Below are positions 57,227 to 64,000 of a stretch of DNA of 64,000 bases, in pieces. The first letter of the stretch is position 1. Each line of letters starts with the position of its first letter. The position numbers and the translations under genes are program-made. This DNA is from Russula earlei (taxonomy: Eukaryota > Basidiomycota > Agaricomycetes > Russulales > Russulaceae), in contig JAGFNK010000056.1 in NCBI GenBank assembly GCA_025769875.1, positions 1 to 64,000 on the forward strand, in the 5' to 3' direction. The notes below the pieces were generated by a model. It searched no databases and was not told the DNA's origin. It saw only the letters and a list, made by a program, of their open reading frames with translations.

Positions 57227-60200
57227 ATGGCACCCTCAATTTTTACGTTCCCACCCGGAGTCACAATGGAGATCTTCGATGGATCTAATTGGTCCACTTG
57301 GTCTTCACGCGTACTCGCTGTTTGCCGAATGAACGGATTTAGGCATCATATCATGGATTCCCCGCGTCCCCTCCGGACACAGCTTGGGACTTGGAGGAGC
57401 AGGTCCTCCTTGGAGTCTTTGAGGTCTATGTGCAAAAAGACATCTTGCTGGCAGTTTCCGATGATACTAAGTTCAAATCGTGCAAAGACAAATGGGAGGA
57501 ACTAAAGCGCGCGTACGGAGGCGTGGGGTCTATGGCCGCATTCAATAGCTGGGTCTCCCTGACAGGAACGGCCCTAGATGACACTACCCCAATGCTTCCA
57601 CAATTACAGAAACTTAATGACGCGCGGAACACTCTCCAAAACAATGATATGAAGATTTCTGATCTTCAATTTAGCTTCATTCTGATCAAAGCGTTACCCG
57701 ACGCTTACTCGGCTGTCGCCTCGACTATTCTCGCGGCTGGCGCTCCGAAAGATCTTTCCCCGCAAACGATCCAGGAACGGATCCTCAATGAGGAAGGTCG
57801 CCGGGCCGGCCCCTCCGCGTCCCTCAATAAAGTCGCTCCAGTAAAGAAGGACAAAGACAAGTCCAAAATAAAGTGTTACTATTGTCAGAAACTCGGACAC
57901 AAGTCACCAGAGTGCAGGAAGAAAAAGAAGGATGAGGAGGAGAAGGCAAAGAAAGGAAAGGGGGCTGCAGGAGGCGCTCAGACGTCCAAAGTCAACGCGC
58001 ACATAGTGGAGACTACTGCCACTATTACCGAAGTATCGGATGATGATAATGAAATACGTGTTTCTCTCTACGCGACAGCCCAATCCCGTTGGATGGTCGA
58101 TTCCGGAGCGACTAATCATATTACGCCATTCTGCTCCGACTTCATTTCTTGGGCTCCAGCGTCCGGATCTGTTAGTCTTGGAGGTCATGCTGTCATCTCA
58201 CAGATTGGGACTGGATCGGTTTCCATCAGGCCGTCAGGAGGAACTGGGGATGTTCAATTGACCCTTTCAGATGTTATGCATGTTCCGGAAGCCGACGCGC
58301 GGTACTTCTCAGTGTCAGCGCTACTCCGGAAGGGGGGTCAAATAACATTCACTAAAGATGGCTTCCAGATCCACATCAAAGATCGGAAGATCGCGCAAGG
58401 GTACATGGAGAATAATCTATTCTGGTTTGACCTATCCATTCCGTCCCTACACACGCAGAGTGGTGCGCTATCACTCAACATCTGGCATCAGCGGATGGGA
58501 CATATGTCCCGGATCGCTCTCATACGTTACAGCGACTCCGTTAATGGAATTTCGCTTAGCTCAACCGACAAGGATCTCGCCCCTTGCCCAGGGTGTCAAC
58601 TTGGCAAGCAGCCGAGACTTCCTTTCTCGGGTTCCTCTAAACGCTTGGAACAGAGATTGCAAATCGTTCACAGCGATCTAGCCGGTCCGATGCAGGTCCG
58701 GTCTATCCGGGGCGCAAGTTATTTCGCGACATTTATCGACGACTACTCCTGCTTTGGAGTAGTGTATTTTCTCAAAACAAAAGATCAGTGTGCAGACGCC
58801 TTCAAGAAATATATGGCTTGGGCTGAAAATCAAACAAGCGAAACAGTTAAGGCTTTGCACTCGGATCGCGGTGGAGAATACATGTCGGGCGCCCTTAGAT
58901 TGGTACTAACGCAGAAGGGGATCGAGCACAAATTAACAATGCCAGGTTCCCCACAACAGAACGGATTAGCGGAGCGATGGAACCGGACCTTGGAAGACAA
59001 GATGCGCGCCATGATACACAGCGCCGGTCTTACTCTCGGGTTTTGGGAACTGGCTACTGATGCTGCAGTTCACATTCACAATCACACGCCCACTCGCGTT
59101 CTCGGTTGGCGCACCCCTCATGAATTGTGGGACTCCGGACACATCCCGGACGTCTCTTACTTCCGAGTTTTCGGATGCAAGGCATATGTACATGTCCCTG
59201 ACGCTAAGCGGAAGAAACTCGATCCCAAGGCGATCAAAATGACATTCGTCGGCTATGAATCAGGATCTAAAGGCTACCGCCTATGGAATCCAGCCACCCG
59301 GAAAGTAGTACTTTCACGTGATGTAACATTCGACAAAGTGTTCTTCCCAGCAAAGGCAAGTGGTGGACCGTCCACCTTGCCCATGCTACCCCTGGTCCCT
59401 GCCGGACCTATTACATTTTCCCTCCCGGAACCTGTCCCTCACCAACCGGATGGCCGCGCGCCTCCGGAAACCCCTGCAAATCTTGCAGCGGCACCTCAGA
59501 ATGTTTCAGTGTACCATACTCCCCCGTCCCGCATTCCTATCCCGACCCCTCCAGCACTTCCGCGACCCGCCTTTATGACGCATCCACCCTCGCCTCGTAG
59601 ACTTAGAGCTAACCCGCGTCCAAACCCAAGATATTTCGGTGAGGACAATGCGGAATGTCCAGCTTGGAGAGGGCGTGTATCACATATGGCCCTGTTAGCG
59701 ACTGCCAAGGTGCTAAACCCTGTATCTTATCGGGAAGCGATGGAATCGGACTCAGCCGATGATTGGAAAGCCGCATGTCAGTATGAGATAGACGCGCTTG
59801 CCAGAAATGGTACCTGGGATCTAGTCGATCTACCGCCGGGCCGTAAGGCTGTGAAATCAAGATGGGTATTTGCACGCAAATCGGATGGCCGATTTCGCGC
59901 GCGCGTTGTAGCCAAGGGGTTTACACAAATTGAAGGACTTGATTACAGTGACACCTTCTCTCCAGTAGCGAGATTTGAGTCTTTGCGACTCTTGTTAGCG
60001 TTGGCCGTGCTAGAGGATTGGGAGATCCACCAGATGGACGTCAAGTCGGCGTTCCTGAATGGGCTACTGGACGAAGAGATTTACATGGAGCAACCACAAG
60101 GATTCACTGTTCCGGAGACATCACACCAAGTTTGCCGCCTAAAGAAGGCGATCTACGGTCTCAAACAAGCTTCGCGCGCATGGAACCTGCAGTTTCATGG

Positions 60201-61251
60201 GGTTCTCATTGAGCTTGGCTTCACGCGCACGCATTCTGATGCCAGCGTCTATCATCGCCAAGACGCGGGGGGATCCACTATCATTATCATCCTCTATGTC
60301 GATGATATCACAATCTTAAGCAACTCGCGCGCGCAGATTACTGGCATCAAACAATCACTGTCTACACGCTATGAGATGACTGATCTAGGCGAGATCGAGT
60401 CCTATCTTGGGATCCGCGTAACGCGCAATCGCTCGGCTAAAGTGTTAGACATTGACCAATCTAGGTACATCTCGGAGATCGTTAATCGCTTCGGGATGGC
60501 GGATTCCAATCCGGTCCGCACCCCACTTCCGTCCGGCGCGGAAATACATCTGGTTAAGCATACTGGACAGGTGACGCCTTTGGAAATAAAGTACTACCAG
60601 AGAATAATTGGCAGCCTCCTGTATGTGCAAATCGGAACACGTCCAGACATCTCTTTTGCAGTCTCGCGTCTTGCACAGTATTCCAGCAATCCGTCAGCAC
60701 AGCACCTATGCCTTGCAAAATATGTGCTATCTTATCTTAACAGCACAGCCCAACTAAAGCTACATTACGATGGCGCGCGAGGCGTTGGACTACACGGATA
60801 CTCCGATTCTAGTCTCGGAGATGATGCAGATGACTTTCACTCCACTTCGGGCTATGTATTCTTGCTATCCGGAGCTGCAATTTCCTGGTCCTCGCGTAAG
60901 CAGAAGACCATCGCCCAGAGCACCACTCAAGCCGAGTATATGGCCCTAGCCGACGCAGCTAATCAAGCCGCGTGGTATCGGAGCTTCTTCTCCGAAATCG
61001 GCTACGATATCACTGATCCGATTCTGCTCCATGGTGATAACAAAGGCGCCGTAGATCTTGCGCTCAATCCCGTCACTGGAAGAAGATCAAAACATATCCC
61101 CATAAAGCATCACGCAATCAGGCAGTACATCGAGGACGGACTGATTGATCTAGTCAGAACGCCCACAGCAGAGATGCTTGCTGATGGCTTAACCAAGCCG
61201 CACGCTCATGTGTTGCTTCAGACTTTCATCACTGGATTAGGTCTCATCTGA
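57227..61251 (+). CDS. Gag-Pol polyprotein of copia B, one frameshift near 57365
   Basis: The gag start is ATG 57227 (FPPGVTMEIFDGSNWSTWSS), but its frame is lost after about 45 codons. The remaining 1286 codons (from 57391, where the first codon is TTG) are uninterrupted to 61251. In that frame: zinc knuckle CYYCQKLGHKSPEC near residue 162; protease MVDSGATNHI near 236; integrase zinc site HQRMGHMS...CPGCQLGK; DDE residues in HSDLAGP, HSDRGGEY and NGLAERWN; reverse transcriptase with NRTWDLV-like start, KSRWVFARKSDGRFRARVVA and YVDDITIL; RNase H with STSGYVFLLSGAAISWSS and QAEYMALADAANQ. The single small indel is the only visible lesion. Element A has a different 2-nt length at the same place. 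Confidence 0.9.
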
Positions 61252-61284
61252 TCTAATCTACTGACTGTCTAGATCACGGGGGGA

Positions 61285-61721
61285 TGTTGAGATAAAGAGT
61301 AGCCGAAGCGTTGACGCGTCGGCCCAAACTGTCCGGGCGGCCCACAGGCCCGGACCACATAAGCGTTTCAGATCAGTTGCTGAAACGCGTATGATAACAA
61401 AATTGATAGTATGATCTAAGACAATCAGTAGCTAGCACATAGTGATCGTGAAAACAATTTGATAGTTACTATAGACAAAATAATTAGGGACGCTCTCAGA
61501 TACTTAAAGAGCGTCGTACATACAGTAGATACTTCAGTTTCGTCTCACAGAAACTGAAGTAAGTACTTACTATCTCACGATCTTATCAGTAGCTGATTAC
61601 GCGTTGTAGTATCATTTTTATTAGGTAAATATGACACAATAGTTTCGTCTCACAGAAACTGAATATCATTTTTATTAGATCTATTACGATCTAATCTACT
61701 TTATCACTGCACAATTCAACA
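61285..61721 (+). repeat. 3' LTR of copia B
   Basis: 437 bp, nearly identical to the 5' LTR. Confidence 0.96.
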
Positions 61722-61726
61722 GGTAT

Positions 61727-62464
61727 AACCCGATTTTAGCGTCATGAATGCGCGTCGAAGGAAACCTCAGCGTTTAAGCGCTCATGCGTTCCACCATCGA
61801 GAGCGAGGACGCCTTGAATACATGTACCGGTGGTTGTCTCACGCTCAGGTCCGGTCTCTATTATTCGGTAGACGTAGTCTTTTCCGTTGCCTCTTTCTTC
61901 TCCCGGGCCTTTCGCTCTCTGACCCAGTCCGTTCACCCAGGGCCTTCGATGCAGCATCACTAATCGATGTTGTATGCCGAAACAGTTATATGCCGATGAC
62001 TGCGATAAGTGTTGATGAGGGTGTTCATCCATGGGGCAACGGTAGACTGAGAGGAGAGGAAGGGGCGAAGACGTTCGGGAACAAGTGGCCTCGCGTGTGA
62101 AGCGATTGAATCGAGAGGAAGGAACCGATCTCTATTGCTCGGTTTCTCTACTTCTATATACACACATCCGAGTACACAGCCTCACGTCTCGCCGTCCACC
62201 ACCCACGGCTTGGACTACGGGCCAGTAGTAGTGGTGTAAGGTATCTCGTCAGGCTACGAACGGATCGCCTGAGGCGGATCGCAGTATTGGCCCATGCCTA
62301 CCTTGCCCTCACGCTTCCCGCTCGTGCTATATCGTTTTCGGTCAGTTCATTCTTCCTGTTTTTGTTTAGGCTTGCTTGCGCCCCTGTTCTCGACCACGCG
62401 CGCTCGTATCTTACGTTTAGTTTCATTACATTACCTTAGCTTTCCACTCGTCACTGGAATCATG
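61727..62464. other. No gene recognised; CHAT 5'-flank fragment
   Basis: 62165-62240 resembles 15717-15790 and 55505-55580 (CCGAGTACACAGCCTCAC), the 5' flank shared by CHAT copies. The rest shows only short unrecognised frames. Confidence 0.4.
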
Positions 62465-62466
62465 TA

Positions 62467-62888
62467 TACTATCACCTATGGGGAACTCGCCATTCCACGA
62501 CCATCTCGCCAATTTCATTTTTCCCTGTATCTGCTCGAACAACCCCATTTAAAACTTTGTAGTTATACTATTGAGTGCCATTAATGTCATTCTAGCAAAG
62601 AAAAAATGGAGGTCCATTGAGTGGTTTTCGAGTAGTGTTTTGGCTGGGGTCACACCTGCATCACGCTTTCTGTCATGGCGGAGTGCGGAGTTTGATTCCA
62701 GCTGGGTGATCACCGTCGGAGGAGTCTGGGTCACTGCTGTCACCTAATCAAATTGCCTTTGTAAATACACGGGAATGTTTCATCCCGGGCGGACTTTAAT
62801 TTGGCATGTGTTACATGTCCGTTACTTTCGTGACATTTGTGACTGGCGAGATGGTCGTGGAATGGCGAGTTCCCCATAGGTGATAGTA
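62467..62888. mobile_element. TIR MITE, probable TA duplication
   Basis: A 422-bp element with perfect ~47-bp inverted ends beginning TACTATCACCTATGGGGAAC, flanked by TA at 62465-62466 and 62889-62890, as for Tc1/mariner-type MITEs. It has no coding capacity. A partial inverted relative is at 5007-5282. Confidence 0.8.
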
Positions 62889-63582
62889 TAACCTTGACCC
62901 TTACCTCGGAAATCTCACCCAATACTTATGCCACCTTCGAAGTAGTCCCGAACGTCCGCACGCACGCACGCCATCGCTGTCCCACTCGCTCGCGCTCGCT
63001 TTAGCATTCTCCTTGCCCCATATTTCTTCTCTTCCCATTCGTCTACCCTTCCCCTCGAGCGACTGCCCATCCTTAACGCAGCCAACTGTACACAAACCCC
63101 GATCTATGCAGTGGGCCAGCACATTCGACGGCCACGATCACAAGTCTTCCGGGCCCAGGCCTCACGCGCGCCCTCACAAATCGTTCGAACCCTTCTTCTA
63201 GATCTTGTATCTCATTGTCACTGCACACCACTCCTCGTACATTCAAAGCATCAGGTCTAGCCTGTAATACCAGTAAGCATCATATCCTAGGGTTCGGCGT
63301 CCTTGTGCGAAATCGAAAGCGTGCTAAAAGGGTATCTTGCCTCAGCCCTAGCCCATCATTGCCACAGCGTCTCCTCTTGAGTTCAAGTCTCAAAACCTCT
63401 GACATCCCGCTCATTTTTGCGTCTACGTCCTCCCGTGCGGATAACAACGGTACATTCGCACTGACATCTAAACCACGCCATCTACATAGACTTGATCATC
63501 ACATCCCTTTTCTTCAAATAGCCAGCGCCGTGTCATCGCTACCTAATCTGAGCCTTGGCGTGAGTGCGTTCAAGTCCTGGCA
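62889..63582. promoter_or_regulatory. Upstream region of TPR-CHAT copy 4
   Basis: From about 63105 on it is homologous to 15780-16244 upstream of copy 2 (GGGCCAGCACATTC, TCATTGTCACTGC, ACCACTCCTCGT, GCCAGCGCCGTG), so the promoters of copies 2 and 4 share ancestry. Confidence 0.6.
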
Positions 63583-64000
63583 ATGGCACGAGACGAGTAT
63601 CATAAGTTAAATACACACCAAGACGATCTCGAACAAGACATCCTTCTTTACACCGAGGCGATATTCGTTTCCTGGGATCAAACAATCGTTCAGACATTCT
63701 TTCAAATTGCGCTCGCCCTTTCTCTTCGCTCCCGTGAGTCCAGGCAGCCCGAGGATGTCAACTGGTCCATTAGGTATCTTCGTTATCTCTATGACCAACC
63801 ACTTGACGCCTTCGACCTCCCACACAATATTATCACAGCAACTCTTGTAAACGAGTTCGCATTCAAGATCGAGTTGGATCCCGGAAATGTCATTTCGGAC
63901 ATCGAGGAGATGGCGAATCTCTGTCACGAGCTTCTCAACACTGACATCTCGGAAGCCATACAAACAATTGCCTTCGAGACCTTTGCTAACTCTCTTTTTG
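63583..64000 (+). CDS. TPR-CHAT family protein 4, N-terminal part (runs off window)
   Basis: Open from ATG 63583 to the window end, 139 codons. Closely matches copy 2 (RQPEDVNWSIRYLRYLYDQP, then LDAFDLPHN; FKIELDPGNVISDIEEMANL, then CHELLNTDIS). In-frame homology to genes 1 and 3 extends ~8 codons upstream of the ATG (CVQVLAM against CVQHLAM), so a short upstream exon may exist or the gene may be truncated at its 5' end. The CHAT domain would lie beyond the window. Confidence 0.72.
   Translation, partial: MARDEYHKLNTHQDDLEQDILLYTEAIFVSWDQTIVQTFFQIALALSLRSRESRQPEDVNWSIRYLRYLYDQPLDAFDLPHNIITATLVNEFAFKIELDPGNVISDIEEMANLCHELLNTDISEAIQTIAFETFANSLF

Larger units (their letters stand above)
56542..61721 (+). 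mobile_element. Ty1/copia LTR retrotransposon B, nearly intact, TSD GGTAT
   Basis: A 5180-bp element with LTRs 56542-56977 and 61285-61721, exact flanking duplications GGTAT at 56537-56541 and 61722-61726, half-tRNA primer site, long polyprotein frame and polypurine tract (CACGGGGGGA) before the 3' LTR. The LTRs differ at roughly half a dozen positions, so insertion is recent. Same family as element A. Confidence 0.97.

Overview
The window looks like nuclear DNA of a basidiomycete fungus, most likely an Agaricomycete. The host genes have short GT-AG introns of about 48-60 nt and conserved fungal products: Sec6, COQ6, a mitochondrial phosphate carrier, a TDT-family transporter and an SHG1-like COMPASS subunit. 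A multi-copy TPR-CHAT protease family is present, and more than half of the window is LTR retrotransposons, MITEs and gene-fragment debris. No rRNA, CRISPR or prokaryotic operon structure is visible.

Layout. 1-4901: a decayed Ty1/copia element (A, minus strand), left end outside the window. 5576-8690: TPR-CHAT gene 1. 10155-15277: a host gene block with a TDT transporter (minus), the phosphate carrier (plus, one GC-AG intron) and an SHG1-like gene (plus). 16245-19211: TPR-CHAT copy 2, broken by two frameshifts and bracketed by ~200-bp direct repeats. 20.4-33.8 kb: retroelement graveyard (copia RNase H fragment, solo LTR D, a candidate small secreted protein, LTR-like repeats, a Ty3/gypsy chromovirus remnant split by a solo LTR, a tRNA-derived SINE-like unit). 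33.78-46.31 kb: a ~12.5-kb composite with long terminal inverted repeats built from ~153-bp tandem units. It carries pieces of host genes (PhoD-like phosphatase, acetyl-CoA synthetase) and an intron-containing DDE transposase relic. A Harbinger-type MITE and a solo LTR sit in its left arm, and copia element C sits inside an intron of the transposase. 46434-50911: COQ6 (minus) and Sec6 (plus), divergent, 74 bp apart. 51696-54819: TPR-CHAT gene 3. 55.5-55.9 kb: a CHAT-family remnant. 56542-61721: nearly intact copia element B with a perfect 5-bp target duplication. 62467-62888: a TIR MITE. 63583-64000: the start of TPR-CHAT copy 4, running off the window.

How it fits together. The single-copy host genes serve separate housekeeping roles (ubiquinone synthesis, exocytosis, phosphate import, chromatin, anion export). 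The distinctive biology is the local expansion of a caspase-like TPR-CHAT family, with intact His/Cys dyads and shared flanking DNA that point to segmental duplication, and the gene-fragment-carrying TIR element with its stack of datable nested insertions. Functions are inferred from motifs recognised by eye; no database search was run.
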